Source of the DNA: Gymnopilus junonius
Lineage: Eukaryota; Basidiomycota; Agaricomycetes; Agaricales; Galerinaceae
Reading direction: 5' to 3'
NCBI GenBank assembly: GCA_015501075.1
Contig: JADNYJ010000119.1
Span: forward strand, 1 to 64,000
DNA length: 64,000 bases
The number at the start of each line of letters is the position of its first letter. Position 1 is the stretch's first letter. The position numbers were made by a program, and so were the translations under genes. A model generated the notes under the pieces. That model did not search any database. It worked only from the letters and a program-made list of their open reading frames with translations, and had not been told where the DNA came from. Below are positions 23,357 through 34,659 of this stretch, one piece after another.

Positions 23357-24053
23357 CGAATCAGGGGAATGTTGCAATTGAGATCTGCATAAACGGCGTA
23401 CTCGAGTTTTCGCGTTCTCTGGACACCGTTTAGCCTCATGGGAAATGTACCCAACTCCGAACCTTTTAGCACCGATTTCTTTCGCCCACTCCTGCATACT
23501 ACTAATTGGTCGCGAAGACAGAACATGCACCTTAGGTTCACTAATTGGACAGCATTCGTTCTGGAACGTATTTTTGTTCCCAGCGCTGTCCTTGGAATGG
23601 TTTTATATCACATATTCGAGCTGGCGAACTGGAATGGGCCGCTTGACCCTTTCAACTGATAGAACTCCCACCGTTGCACTCTTTTCCAATCTCGTACCAC
23701 TGTTACACCCCACCACAATTAGCTTCAGTCTTCAAGATGCGAAACGTTGGCTTGTCTGATTGTAATATCCGAAGCCGGAAGCCATTGGAATAGAAGGAAG
23801 GCCGAGGTGTTACAGTCGAGGTTCTGGATATCGAGGTGACCTAGATGCGAACTGGGATTTTTCGGAATCTGAAAATATTGGACTTTTCCTCTCAATAGAT
23901 TTATCTTGTACAAAGATGTTATACATTGACGTGTCGTGCAGCGTTTAATTGACCCCTACTCTACATGCATATGTCCGTGATATGCCCCTTATCCAGACAT
24001 CTGAGTAGTGATGAGAGCCACATAATCATGGTCCATATACGAAATGGAAGACG
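23357..24053. other. Intergenic, no gene recognised
   Basis: Short ORFs only. A minus-strand stretch at 23725-23913 has weak LRR flavour but no confirming landmark. Confidence 0.3.
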
Positions 24054-24518
24054 TTAATTATCTGGTTGGTCTGCTACCATCAACCACTGAGGTTCGACGT
24101 CGACTTGCAACACGTCCGAGGTCTCCGAGATAACCGTTCTGTTACGAGCTCTCTTTAGATCGCGTTCGTCTTTGTTACTTCCAATAATAATGCACATCGC
24201 AACTGTCCCTTTGCCCCCATTATACCGGACAAGCTTTGCGCGTTTAGCTTTGTCAGGCAGTAATGATCCCATGTGTTTCCATGCATTATCGAGCCTATTG
24301 TACTGCGGTACCTCGGTTGGAATCTGAAATCTGTTTGCCCATTCTCGTCGATTATCCACACTAATGGGCCAACCAAACACCATGAGTGGGACTCGCTCTT
24401 TAGGATCTGAACTGAGTTTCCACAATTTGGGAGGCGGTGGTAACACCTGTCGGGCCTTCTCTGATTGTGGCATAGGCTTTGGAGTGGACCAGGAAAGATA
24501 AGTTTCGAATATTATCAT
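24054..24518 (-). CDS. Small 'FGW' family protein, copy B (intact)
   Basis: 154 residues from a true ATG at 24518. Family order: Pro-rich linker (LPPPPKLWKL), ERVPLMVFGWPISVDN, WANRFQIPTEVPQYNRLDNA, MGSLLPDKAKRAKLVRYN, GKGTVAMCIIIGSNKDERDL, and VLQVDVEPQWLMV. Predicted soluble, no signal peptide. It belongs to the subfamily with PERVPLMVFGW (with A and D); C, E and F have NPLRYFGW. Aromatic and acidic landmarks (FGW, SNKDE, EPQW) are kept across both subfamilies, implying a folded domain under selection. Function unknown; I recognise no known family. Confidence 0.6.
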   Translation of the reverse strand: MIIFETYLSWSTPKPMPQSEKARQVLPPPPKLWKLSSDPKERVPLMVFGWPISVDNRREWANRFQIPTEVPQYNRLDNAWKHMGSLLPDKAKRAKLVRYNGGKGTVAMCIIIGSNKDERDLKRARNRTVISETSDVLQVDVEPQWLMVADQPDN

Positions 24519-24774
24519 GAATTTTAGGAACTTACATGATGGAGGTTATTACCTATGAAGGAACAAAATTCGCTGGCAACGTAATAATTGATCAACTTGT
24601 CAAATAGTGGCACACAGACGCGTCGCGTCACATTCAATCAGCCCCTATATAATGGAAGCACTTTCGGTTTCAGTATTGATTACCACCATATATGCCTCCA
24701 CCGGGACCATCTACAGTCCAGCGTACTAAGTATGCTAATGGAAGAAAGGAGAATTTTTTTACCACAAGACCAAG

Positions 24775-24906
24775 TCAATAGTCTTCCGTAAAGGACCACT
24801 CCGGTTCTTCCTCTACCTGCAGAATCTTCCATACATCCATGATATGCTCCTTATCTGGAGATCTGCATAGCAATTCTCCATCTTTATTAGTCGCAAGGGT
24901 GATGCA
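24775..24906 (-). pseudogene. Small 'FGW' family, C-terminal fragment 1
   Basis: The minus strand reads CITLATNKDGELLC, then DKEHIMDVWKILQVEEEPEW and a stop at about 24775, matching the C-terminal third of the intact copy at 46.9 kb (CITLASNRNEESRRRALDKA). Nothing of the family is seen just upstream, so this is a truncated copy. Confidence 0.6.
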
Positions 24907-25021
24907 GCTTCATACAGTCTACACAGAACTAAAACATGTAAAGAATGTTGCTCGACGAAAGGAAAATTCACTGACCTTTTCAATTACAAGTCCTACTGCA
25001 GGGAAAGTATTAATGCATTTC

Positions 25022-25150
25022 CATCCTGAACCATGCTGGTTCCTCTAGCTGCAAAATCTCCCAAATTTCCATGACGAGCCCTTTGTCACAAGCCTGACAC
25101 TGCATTGCTATTACTTGCAAGAGCGATGCAATTCTCAATTGCACCTCCAA
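25022..25150 (-). pseudogene. Small 'FGW' family, C-terminal fragment 2
   Basis: The minus strand reads NCIALASNSNAVSG, a frame break with a TGA, then DKGLVMEIWEILQLEEPAWF. This is a second partial copy in tandem with fragments 1 and C. Confidence 0.6.
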
Positions 25151-25195
25151 AAATTGAAACGTAAACAAATGGGAAAGGCCTTCTTAGGCTTAGGG

Positions 25196-25560
25196 TTACA
25201 GTAGCCAAGACATATTTGCTAGGAACCACACCAGTTCCTCCTCTAGCTGCAAAATCTTCCAAATTTCCATGATGAGCCCTTTGTCATGAGCCCCACGAAG
25301 GGTCTCTGCATTTTGATTACTTGCAAGAGCGATGCAATCCTCAAGTGTACCTTCAGAATAGCTTGGCCTTTTTGTATGAACCCACTTCACTTGCCACCTG
25401 TCACCATTGGGAGGGAGTGTACGGAGGAGTTGTTTGTATGCCTCGTAAGTTCTAGCGGACTGAGTAAGGTTGGTGGGGATCCCGAATCGATCAGCCAGTT
25501 TCAAGCACATCTCAGAGGTAAGAGCCCAACCAAAATGGTGCAGGTGGTGGTTACAATGCT
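25196..25560 (-). pseudogene. Small 'FGW' family, copy C (5' truncated)
   Basis: From the ATG at 25510 an open frame of 104 residues reads ADRFGIPTNLTQSARTYEAY, LLRTLPPNGDRWQVKWVHTK, EGTLEDCIALASNQNAE and MEIWKILQLEEELVWFLANM, nearly identical to copy F at 50.9 kb. Family homology extends upstream in frame (HHFGWALTSEM) until a TAA near 25555. The N-terminal third is missing, so it is probably a truncated duplicate, though a short protein could still be made. Confidence 0.6.
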
Positions 25561-26040
25561 TTTACATAAGTAAAACATCATTCTTTTAGAGGACATTCTT
25601 GTAATGCTCTGTGATCCCGCAGCATCTCAACATGTCTGCAATCAGGACAATGGTGTGCTTGTTCGGCTTGGTCCAGCTCTGCAGTCAAGCCGATGGCGTG
25701 CTTGTCTGGCTTTATCTGGCATATTCTTCTGCCATGTTCTTTTTCTTCAACAAACCATTGGTTCTTGTCATGGCAGTATTCTTTGTTTGTTGTTAAATTT
25801 TACTGCTGTGAAACTTGTTTTGTATGTATAAATATTAATGGGCTTGTTTGATGGAAATATGTTTTTGGAAGATGGCTGTGAATGGAGCCCTAGTGCAAGG
25901 CAGTTATATTTAGATTCAGATTATTTTTAAATGCTGTATCTTATCTGCTGATATAAGCGGCATCCCTCCGCTGCTTATATAATATAATAAGTTACAGGGC
26001 TGCTGGAATTAATGTTTGAAAGTCTGGTCTGGTCCAGTTT
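25561..26040. other. Intergenic, AT-rich
   Basis: No gene. A stretch at about 25895-25995 (ggcagttatatttagat, then gctgatataagcggcat and ccgctgcttatataat) resembles one at about 34450-34550, beyond the retrotransposon. Confidence 0.35.
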
Positions 26041-26837
26041 TTGGGTGCCCGAGGACCCTAACCGAGACTGAGACCAGTTAGGTAAAATTAGAAATGTCTA
26101 AATAACTGGACCGGACTGCAACTACTGTACCAAACCGACCAACTCTTCAGCCTGGTGACGTGTGACACATTTCGACCATCTCTTCAGCTCTTCGAGGGTG
26201 CCTGGGATGCATGACGAAGAGACAAAACTCTTCGTCTGGGGGGAGAAATTTTTGGTTTTTTTACCATTTTTTACCATTTTTGGGGCCATTTTTGGTTGTT
26301 CTTTTTTTTTTTGGCCTGTCACCCTCTTCGGAGCCCTTGGTGATGCGTGACAAATCAGGAAATCTCTTCTCTTCAGCCGACTTTGTGACGCGTGACCGAA
26401 GAGTCGGTCAGTTTAGTACAGTAACTGGTCTTGATCAATCTTGTGCAGTTATTTGCAGTTATATAACTGGTTTTAACTGGTTACAGTTATAACCAGTTAT
26501 AACCAGTTTTTTTGGCATAAATAATTGTCTCATAGTGTAAACTAAATGAATCACAATTTTTACGGTCAAAACGAGCTCAAGAACATCACAAACGGTTGAG
26601 AAATGATAAAATTAGAGCAGATTCAACAATTTTTGCGAGTATTGCTATAACTTTCTTAATTCTCAACCGAATTTTACGTTTTCTGGGTCGTTCAAAAGCT
26701 ATAATATGTGGGTATAATCATGCAAAATTTCAGAATTTTATGACTGGTCCTAACTGGTTAAGACCAGTTTTAAGCAGTTACAAAAATTCTAAAATTTGGA
26801 CTAACTGCTAACCAGACTGTGGTTTATGGTTACAATG
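26041..26837. repeat. AT-rich repeat region with many accagtta/taactggt motifs
   Basis: Copies of accagtt and its complement aactggt recur throughout, including the tandem ataaccagttataaccagt near 26490. The outer ends look inverted (agtctggtctggtccagtt near 26020 against aactgctaaccagactgtgg near 26800), suggesting an old element into which the MITE below was nested. Confidence 0.45.
26123..26423. mobile_element. MITE with ctgtac ends and TA target duplication, copy 1
   Basis: Element 26125-26421 between TA dinucleotides. The left end ctgtaccaaaccgaccaact and the reverse complement of the right end (ctgtactaaactgaccgact) match over about 40 bp, continuing with gtgacgtgtgac against gtcacgcgtcac. 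About 297 bp, no ORF. A TA duplication fits Tc1/mariner-derived elements. Confidence 0.7.
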
Positions 26838-26842
26838 GTTAG

Positions 26843-27294
26843 TGTTACGTTTCTCTTATCTTATCGCATGCCCATTTCCTTTCTTGTTATCATTTATCGA
26901 ATGATCTATTATTTATAGTTTCCTTTTGATCATCTTTGCTCGCAAAAGATGATCATTTACTTTCTTACACATATGCGGACAATCTTTCCCTTTTGATCAT
27001 CATCCCCTGCATTGCCCTGATGATGATCACCCCTTTCCAATTCCCCTCATTTCACTCTCGTTTCATATACATTATTATCACACTCAAATAGTATATAAAC
27101 CATAGCTAGTCTACCATGTACTTTAGCTTGTTCTTGAGAATCTAACATCTCTTGTAACAACTGAGACGAACTTGAACCACTAAGGCATTCTTCTGTCGAA
27201 GACAATACCTTAGCGGACTTCATTGAACGACCTCTACGACCACTACGCCAGACCTTATCTTATCAGATTAAGTTCTGTCGTCAAAGTCGTAACA
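26843..27294 (+). repeat. 5' LTR of the retrotransposon
   Basis: Begins tgttacg and ends cgtaaca (TG...CA). Identical to the 3' LTR except three G/A differences. The sequence after it (aaagaacaagc) has no tgg start, so the usual tRNA primer site is not evident. Confidence 0.93.
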
Positions 27295-27319
27295 AAAGAA
27301 CAAGCTTCTACCTCAATCA

Positions 27320-28698
27320 ATGCTTCTGCCTAGCAAGCGTTATCCGCCGACATTACGGCTTGAAGAAGAGGACGATTCGCCACTAACTTTAGTGACGAAG
27401 AATTCTCTGACCCGAACACTGACCGAACCTCTGATGCAGGCGCGTCTGACAACTTTGAAACACCACCTGAAGGAGACGAATCTCCTCTAACCCGATCGAC
27501 TTTCTTTGGATCTACCGTCCAAGAACCTGGCATATTACGACCTGACTTTGAATCTTTGCTAGATACCCTACTCAGATTTCAGCCCGTCTTTTACCCAACG
27601 AACGAACCCGAAATGCCAGAAGGAACTCTGACACCCCCCCCCGCTCCCACCTCCCCAATGGAAAAGGAATAGGAATCATTCCTATGCCTTTCTCCGGAGA
27701 CCGCTCCAAGGTCAAAACCTTCGTCCAAGACTTGGGCGACTATTTCGAATTGAATGGCGACTTTACAACACCGACGCCAAGAAAATCGTATTTACCCTTG
27801 GACTTCTCAAAGGGGGAGAAGCAGAAGCCTGGAAGAAGGCTTGGAGAGAAGACCACACCGAAGAGGTCAAGACGCCGCAGGCGTACCAACCGGAGCTATC
27901 ACCAAAAACTACGGTTCGACCTTAGATTTGAAAGGGCTTTTAATGAAGCCTTCAAACTGACTGAGACAAAGGACCAAGCGTTCTTTGAACTCCGAAACCT
28001 GAAGCAGGGAAAAGCTTCAGCCGCCGAATTGAACACCAAGTTCAACGAACTGGTGAAGACCGCCAAGATTCCCACTACCGGGAATGAGAGCATCTGATCG
28101 ACTACTATATGAACGCCTTGAACAATTGGCTTCAAGAGAAGATTATGGGACTCGACATACTTCCTACCACGCTCGCTGCCTGGCAGAGGAAGGCAGTCGA
28201 GTACGACACCCATCGAACAAATTTAGCACGCCTTTTGGGCAGGACCACCACCCAGGCGCCGAACGAACGAAAGACTTGGTGGGCTAATATAGCCAGAGGA
28301 AACCCCGCCCCGCACTACCATGCCCCATGCCCCGAACAAACCACCGAGACCCGAACGCCATGGACGTTGACAAGATTGACGTCAATGCCATGACCCAGGA
28401 AGAACGAAGCGAGCTCATGAGAAAGGGGCTCTGCTTCCGATGCAAGAAGCCCGGGCATGTCTCAAGAGACTGCCCGAGAAGGGCAAGAACAGGAGGAACC
28501 CTCCGCCGAAGAAGAACCCCCTCAAGGGAAGAGCGCTCCATGCGCACATCAGGTCCCTCATGCAGGACCTCACTGAAGAAGAACGCGAAGAAGTGTACGA
28601 AATGGGAGACCAAGAGGGTTTTCAATAAGGAGATGCATGAGACCAACGTATGCAACTCCTTCTCTAGATATTTATTCTGTAGTCTCGGCTCGAATTGA
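27320..28698 (+). CDS. gag: Retrotransposon gag (several frame breaks)
   Basis: Capsid and nucleocapsid protein. An acidic N-terminus from about the ATG at 27320 leads to MPFSGDRSKVKTFVQDLGDY, then a shifted frame (VFTLGLLKGGEAEAWKKAW), then FELRNLKQGKASAAELNTKF, typical of Ty3-type gag. The C-terminus has MDVDKIDVNAMTQEER and one CCHC zinc knuckle, CFRCKKPGHVSRDC (about 28432-28473). At least three reading-frame changes occur, so the protein is not readable as one ORF in this sequence. Confidence 0.75.
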
Positions 28699-28740
28699 AA
28701 ATAAATCGCTCCAGTTGCCCTTTTCATTCGAGACCGAGAA

Positions 28741-31700
28741 CAGAAGAAAATCATTGGATCTGCTCTAGGAGACACTGGAGCAAAAGGGAAGTTCATCGAC
28801 CAGAACTTCACGAAGAAACACAACCTGGTAACAAAGGCATTGGAAAAGGAAATCCGAGTTTACAATGTAGACGGAACCCCGAACAAAAAGGGAACCATCA
28901 AGCACTACATTGATCTAAAACTCGACATCGATGGACAACCCCGAATGGAACGATTACTGGTCACCGGCCTCGGAAAACAGAAGATCATTCTTGGTTTTCC
29001 CTGGTTCGAAGAAAATAACCCGGACATCAACTGGAAAAACGGACACGTTAAACTCAATAGGGAGATTACTACTACTTTCCAAGTAGAAGAAGTACCCGAC
29101 GAGGAAATCCAACAGGTCAATCAACTGGACGACTCATCAGATTTAATCATTTCCTTTCTAGGTAATGACCCCCTCCCGGAAACGAAGGAGATCTGGAATA
29201 TCCCTGAGGACGACAATGAAATCTGGATCAACGCGAAACTAACTTCCTCGCAAATCTTCGCTCAGAAGCACATGTGAAGAAGGAAGAGAAACCGCTCAAG
29301 GAAATGATCCCACCGGAATACCATGAATACTTGGACATCTTCGATAAGGACACCGCCAACCGATTCCCTGAGTCTCGATCTTGGGATCATAAGATCGAAC
29401 TCAAAGAAGGTTTTCAACCCAAGGTTTTCAAGACGTATCCCCTGACGCCCTCGGAGGATACTGAATTGGACAAATTCCTGGAGGAAAACCTAAAGAAAGG
29501 ATATATTCGACCATCGAAATCGCCCATGGCTTCCCCCTTCTTTTTCGTATCTAAAAAGGATGGGAAGCTTCGACCCTGTCAAGATTACCGGTACCTAAAT
29601 GAATGGACAGTCAAGAACGCCTACCCCCTTCCTCTGATCCCCGAACTCATGGATAAACTCAAAGGAGCCAAGTATTTCACTAAACTTGATGTCCGATGGG
29701 GTTACAACAACATTCGGATCAAGGATGGTGACCAATGGAAAGCGGCATTCAAAATGAACAAGGGACTATTCGAACCAACGGTCATGTTCTTCGGAATGTG
29801 TAATTCCCCGGCGACCTTCCAGTCAATGATGGACTCGATGTTTAAAGACATCGTCCACCAAGGATTCGTTATCATCTACATGGATGACATTCTTATCTTC
29901 CACAAAGATAAGAAGAAACTGGAACAGATAACGAAGGAAGTACTTCAAATACTCCAGGACAACGACTTGTATTTGAAACCGGAAAAATGCGCGTTTGCCC
30001 AGACAAAAATCGATTATCTTGGAATGATTATCCAAGAAGGAAAGATCTCGATGGACCCTTCGAAACTCAGTGGTATAGCTGACTGGCCGGAACCGAAGAA
30101 CGTGAAACAGGTCCGATCCTTCTTAGGATTCGGAAACTTTTACAGAAGATTTATTCGAAAATATTCGGAAATAGCTCGCGGCTTAACGAGCTGTTAAAAA
30201 AGGACCGCAGCTTCGAATGGAATGAAGATGCCAAGAAATCATTCGAACTGCTGAAACGGAAATTCACAGAAGAACCCGTCTTGACCATGCCGGACACTGC
30301 GAAACAATTTCAGATTGAATGCGATGCATCAAAATACGCATCTGGAGCAGTTTTGACACAACTCGACAGTAACGGAGATCGACACCCGGTGGCATTTATC
30401 TCGAAGACATTCTCTCCCACTGAGAGAAACTACGAGATTTATGACAGAGAACTATTGGCGATGATCCGATCCCTCAAGGAATGGCGACACTACATTCAAG
30501 GATCGACATTTACAATGATCATCTATTCAGATCACAAGAATTTGATGTACTTCAGAAGTACTCAAAAACTGAACAGACGCCAAGCAAGATGGTCACTATT
30601 CCTTTCGGAATATGACATCCAGTTAGTCCATCTCCCCGGAAGCAAAATGGTACAATCGGACGCCCTCTCGCGAAGACCGGACATGATCCCCGATGAGGAT
30701 CATGACAACGAAGATAAGATTCTCCTTCCGGAGAGTCTATTTATAAATTTGATTGACGCTGATCTCCAAATGGAAATCGCCCAATCTAGGAAACAGGACA
30801 AAGATGTAGTGGACGCATTAAAACTTCTCACTCAAGAAGGACCTCGAAGTCTTGCAAAAGACTTAGATGACTGGGAAACAATGCAGATGGAAGGCATCGG
30901 CGAATTGATCTTTTACAAGAAAAAGAACTATATTCCCGATGACCAGGAACTACGCAGGAAAATTGTCACGATGTACCATGACTCGGTCACCGCAGGACAC
31001 CCCGGAGAACTAGAAACGTACAACGCTGTACGACAACTGTACTGGTGGCCCGGAATGCGAACATTCATCAAAAATTATGTCAAAGGATGCGGACAATGCC
31101 AGCAATTCAAGATCAACCGAAACCCGGCGAATCCCTCTTTACACCCGATCGAGGGAGCTAAATCCATGAGACCATTCGCACAATGCTCCATGGATATGAT
31201 CACAGACCTCCCTAGCATTGACGGATATGACTCCTTATTGATCGTGGTCGATCACGGACTTACAAAGGGGGTAATTATCATGCCTTGCTCGAAAACTCTT
31301 TCGCAAGAAGGAGCGGCATTACTCCTACAGGACAACCTATTCAAGCGATTTGGCCTACCGGACAGTATCATTTCCGATAGAGGACCCCAATTCGCTGCTA
31401 GAACCTTCCAAGAACTGCTCAAACTTCTTGGAATCAAGTCGAAACTGTCAACGGCATATCATCCTCAGTCAGATGGTACCACGGAACGATTCAATCAGGA
31501 AATAGAAGCGTATCTTGCTATCTATTGCTCCTCGAACCCGACCACCTGGAAACAACACGTTGGCACCCTGGAATTCGTCCATAATGATCGAAGACACGCT
31601 GACAGGCAAAGGACCCCATTCGAACTCATGTTTGGAACTAATCCTGTCGCAATTCCCACCACTTTTGAAAACACGAAGTTTCCCTCAGTCGAAGAGAAAC

Positions 31701-32235
31701 TGAAAAACCTCATCTCGGACAGAAAGGAAGCCCTTGCCGCGCATGAACTGGCTAGAGCAAGAATGGCTGAACGACGAAAGTCCAACTTTACACCATTCAA
31801 AGAAGGACAAAAGGTATGGCTGGACTCCAGGAACCTGAAGACACGGTACAATAAAAAACTAGCACCGAGAAGAGAAGGACCGTTCAAAATCAAACGTGTC
31901 CTAGGACCTCTCACGTATCAGCTACAACTGCCAAAGACATGGAAAATTCATGACATCTTCCATGCAACGTTGCTGATGCCCTACACGGAAACACTGGTTC
32001 ATGGCCGAACTTCACACAACCACCCCCTGAAACGATTGATGGAGAATCCGAATATGAAATTGAAACGATTCTTAACCATCGAAAGTACAGAAATGGACGA
32101 TATCAATACTATGTCAAGTGGGCCGGCTATCCGATAACCGAAGCTTCATGGGAACCTGGATCAAATCTCACCAACGCACCGGAAAAACTTGAAGAATACC
32201 AACATCTTCACTCGCTTCCACCATACCAATCATGA
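28741..32235 (+). CDS. pol: Retrotransposon pol: protease, RT, RNase H, integrase, chromodomain
   Basis: Polyprotein for reverse transcription and integration. Protease active site DTGA at 28771-28782. Reverse transcriptase from about 29274, with catalytic YMDD at 29877-29888. RNase H begins near 30281 ([16 protein letters not shown]). Integrase has the HHCC zinc finger ([10 protein letters not shown] ... CGQC) and the DDE residues in SMDMITD, SDRGPQF and ERFNQEIE. A chromodomain ends it ([19 protein letters not shown]), which in chromoviruses targets heterochromatin. Frame breaks occur before the RT, at about 30185 and at about 32008; the last two fit an A-run one base short. The chromodomain frame stops at TGA 32233-32235, overlapping the next ATG. 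Confidence 0.9.
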
Positions 32236-32621
32236 ACTCAAACGCCGCGTCCCCTTCTTACTACAACAACACGTTCATGGCCGATCTTTTTACTGTAAAC
32301 CCGAACACTGTGCCCTTCTCTCACCAGAATGATACGTTTACAGTCGACACCCTCACCTTCCCAAAACCACCACCCACACCCGAACAGATGAAGATCACCT
32401 ATTGGGAATGGAAGTTCGCACAAGAACCTCCCGCACTGATACCCAATAATATAACCTGGAAAAGCGAGCAAGAATGGAATGCCATCATGACCACCAGAAT
32501 GATCGATCGAGAAAACGACAGATGGGAAGCTGAAACAATCACCCCTGCTAAGGAGAAAGCCTCAAGGCGCCTGATCAGGAAACTGCGGACGGTTCTTGAA
32601 GAATACTTGGAATACTTATAA
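32232..32621 (+). CDS. Extra retrotransposon ORF directly after pol (ATGA overlap)
   Basis: 129 residues starting [16 protein letters not shown]. Its ATG overlaps the pol stop as ATGA, an arrangement suited to termination-reinitiation. It is Pro/Thr/Asn-rich in the first half, with helical and charged text after (EKASRRLIRKLRTVLEEYLE). No signal peptide or membrane segment, so it is not an env-like glycoprotein. No family recognised. It may be a retrotransposon accessory protein. Confidence 0.6.
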   Translation: MNSNAASPSYYNNTFMADLFTVNPNTVPFSHQNDTFTVDTLTFPKPPPTPEQMKITYWEWKFAQEPPALIPNNITWKSEQEWNAIMTTRMIDRENDRWEAETITPAKEKASRRLIRKLRTVLEEYLEYL

Positions 32622-32676
32622 GAAGGTGAACCAGCCCATCCAGTACTCCTCAGTCCTTCTATCTACGATCACTACA

Positions 32677-33885
32677 ATGCCTCGTCTTTCTTCTCGAACC
32701 CGCGCCGCTGCCTCTGCTCCCAACTCGTCTCCCTCAGCGATACACATTCGCTTGGCCCAAGCAAACGCACCCTCGCTCGAACCGACCCCCACCCCCTCAT
32801 CCTCTCGTACTAGAACCGAAGTCCGTCTTTCTCAGACGGACTCCTCCTCTGACTCGCCTGACCCGAATGATGCTCCCTCTACAAGGTACCCTCCTCCGAT
32901 CCCTACGGTACATGCCCCCCTCCGTTCTGTTGAGGACTTCCTCAACTTACTCGACTTTGTCGAATTCCAACAGCTGACCCATAAGGAACTCGAACAGTTC
33001 CTGAACCACCCCCGCCGCTACTCCACCGCCCTCGAGGTCCTTCAAAACGATCCCTTCCTTAGGGATACCCTCCGCCAATTCAAACATGAAACGGACTGCA
33101 CTGCACGCCACCGCGAAGTAGTGAAGGCATCTCGAACGAAGTCACTACAACTGTTCGAGACCCTCATGCGCTTCCGACTCGAAAGAGTCATCAACCCCCT
33201 CCTCGTCAGTAGCAGACGACGAGGAGAACGCCCTCCTCTCGCAACATCTGCCATTAGGTCTGAAGAGGAACCCTTCCTTCCCCCTTCCTCTTATGACGTC
33301 GCCCCACAGACCCACTCGCCCATTCCTCCTCGTGACAAACGATTCTTCAACACCGTCTCCATCGACGACCACTCCCCAGGACCCCTTCCGGCATGCTCCC
33401 GTGCACCACCCCCAACCACGCTGCCTGTCACCGCTTCCCGAAGACACCCACTCGCCACCATGCAGACGACCTCTGCCCAGAACGCCGCCCGTAATGACCC
33501 TCCTCCCTATGCCGTACCTCCTCTGATACCACCCCGACCCCAGACTCCCTTCCGACCCGCTCGTACCCCGACGAACCCCCGACCTAGTCCTCGATGATGC
33601 TGCTTTGTTTGCAGCAGCGCGAACCACTGGCAGGCAGACTGCCACAGCTACCGCTGCCGCCACTGCCGCCAGTATCGTCCTGGCCACAACTCGATCGATT
33701 GTAGTCGACGACCGATCCAACAAAGTGATGGGGAATTCGTAGGCTATGCCTACGAATTCACAGAAGAACAATTGGCGAACGTCAACGAAATTGACAACTC
33801 GCCCAATGACTGGTATGATGCAGCACACGACAGCTGGCAGGGAGAAGAAGCAGAGAATAACATGACCAGTGAGCCCCATTATTGA
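32677..33885 (+). CDS. Second extra retrotransposon ORF with two CCHC zinc knuckles after an in-frame TGA
   Basis: From the ATG at 32677 (MPRLSSRTRAAASAPNSS) an open frame runs 306 residues: a Ser/Pro-rich N-terminus, a helical block (EDFLNLLDFVEFQQLTHKEL and following), and a Pro-rich part. A TGA at 33595-33597 is followed in the same frame by CFVCSSANHWQADC (CX2CX4HX4C) and a second, looser knuckle CRHCRQYRPGHNSIDC, then an acidic tail to a stop at 33885. The layout (disordered, helical, knuckles) is like gag, yet it lies after pol. The stop may be read through, or the sequence may carry an error. It lies wholly inside the element and uses its strand. Confidence 0.6.
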
Positions 33886-33906
33886 AGCCAGGGGCTTCAA
33901 ATCTTA

Positions 33907-33918
33907 GTAGGGGGGTAA
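33907..33918 (+). promoter_or_regulatory. Polypurine tract
   Basis: The purine-rich taggggggtaa directly before the 3' LTR is the expected primer for plus-strand synthesis. Confidence 0.75.
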
Positions 33919-34370
33919 TGTTACGTTTCTCTTATCTTATCGCATGCCCATTTCCTTTCTTGTTATCATTTATCGAATGATCTATTATTTATAGTTTCCT
34001 TTTGATCATCTTTGCTCGCAAAAGATGATCATTTACTTTCTTACACGTATGCGGACAATCTTTCCCTTTTGATCATCATCCCCTGCATTGCCCTGATGAT
34101 GATCACCCCTTTCCAATTCCCCTCATTTCACTCTCATTTCATATACATTATTATCACACTCAAATAGTATATAAACCATAGCTAGTCTACCATGTACTTT
34201 AGCTTGTTCTTGAGAATCTAACATCTCTTGTAACAACTGAGACGAACTTGAACCACTAAGGCATTCTTCTGTCGAAGACAATACCTTAGCGGACTTCATT
34301 GAACGACCTCTACGACCACTACGCCAGACCTTATCTTATCAGATTAAGTTCTGTCATCAAAGTCGTAACA
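33919..34370 (+). repeat. 3' LTR of the retrotransposon
   Basis: 452 bp, begins tgttacg and ends cgtaaca; differs from the 5' LTR at three G/A positions. Followed by the target duplication gttag. Confidence 0.93.
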
Positions 34371-34659
34371 GTTAGTATATTTTGCAGTTAGCATCAGTTA
34401 ATGCAATATGAACTTCAACAAATGCCTCATGTGCCAGCAGTGTGTGGCAAAAGGCAGCTATATTTAGATTTGACTTATTATTAGTATCTGGAGCTGGGTG
34501 TGTGATTATATCAGCAGCGTTCCTCCGCCGCTTACATAATCTAATATCTGTGCCAAGGTACTATCGGATTTGCTGTTCAAGGTGTGTTCTATTTTATTCT
34601 GAAGGGCATATATTTAAATTTTACCTATCATCATATATAGATGGTCTAATACTATTTGT

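Larger units (their letters stand above)
26838..34375 (+). mobile_element. Ty3/gypsy chromovirus LTR retrotransposon with extra ORFs after pol
   Basis: Complete element 26843-34370, flanked by the 5-bp duplication gttag (26838-26842, 34371-34375). The two 452-bp LTRs differ at three sites, all G/A, so the insertion is recent. Order: LTR, gag with zinc knuckle, protease, reverse transcriptase, RNase H, integrase, chromodomain, two further ORFs, polypurine tract, LTR. It inserted into the older repeat region. Several single-base frame breaks interrupt gag and pol despite the young LTRs. Confidence 0.95.

Noticed and set aside
27330..27533. Minus-strand ORFs inside gag and pol of the retrotransposon
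   Set aside because: They are shadows of the plus-strand coding frames and show no family text of their own.
32232..33885. An env-like gene in the extra ORFs after pol
   Set aside because: No signal peptide, no membrane helix and no glycoprotein pattern; zinc knuckles point to a gag-like RNA-binding protein instead.
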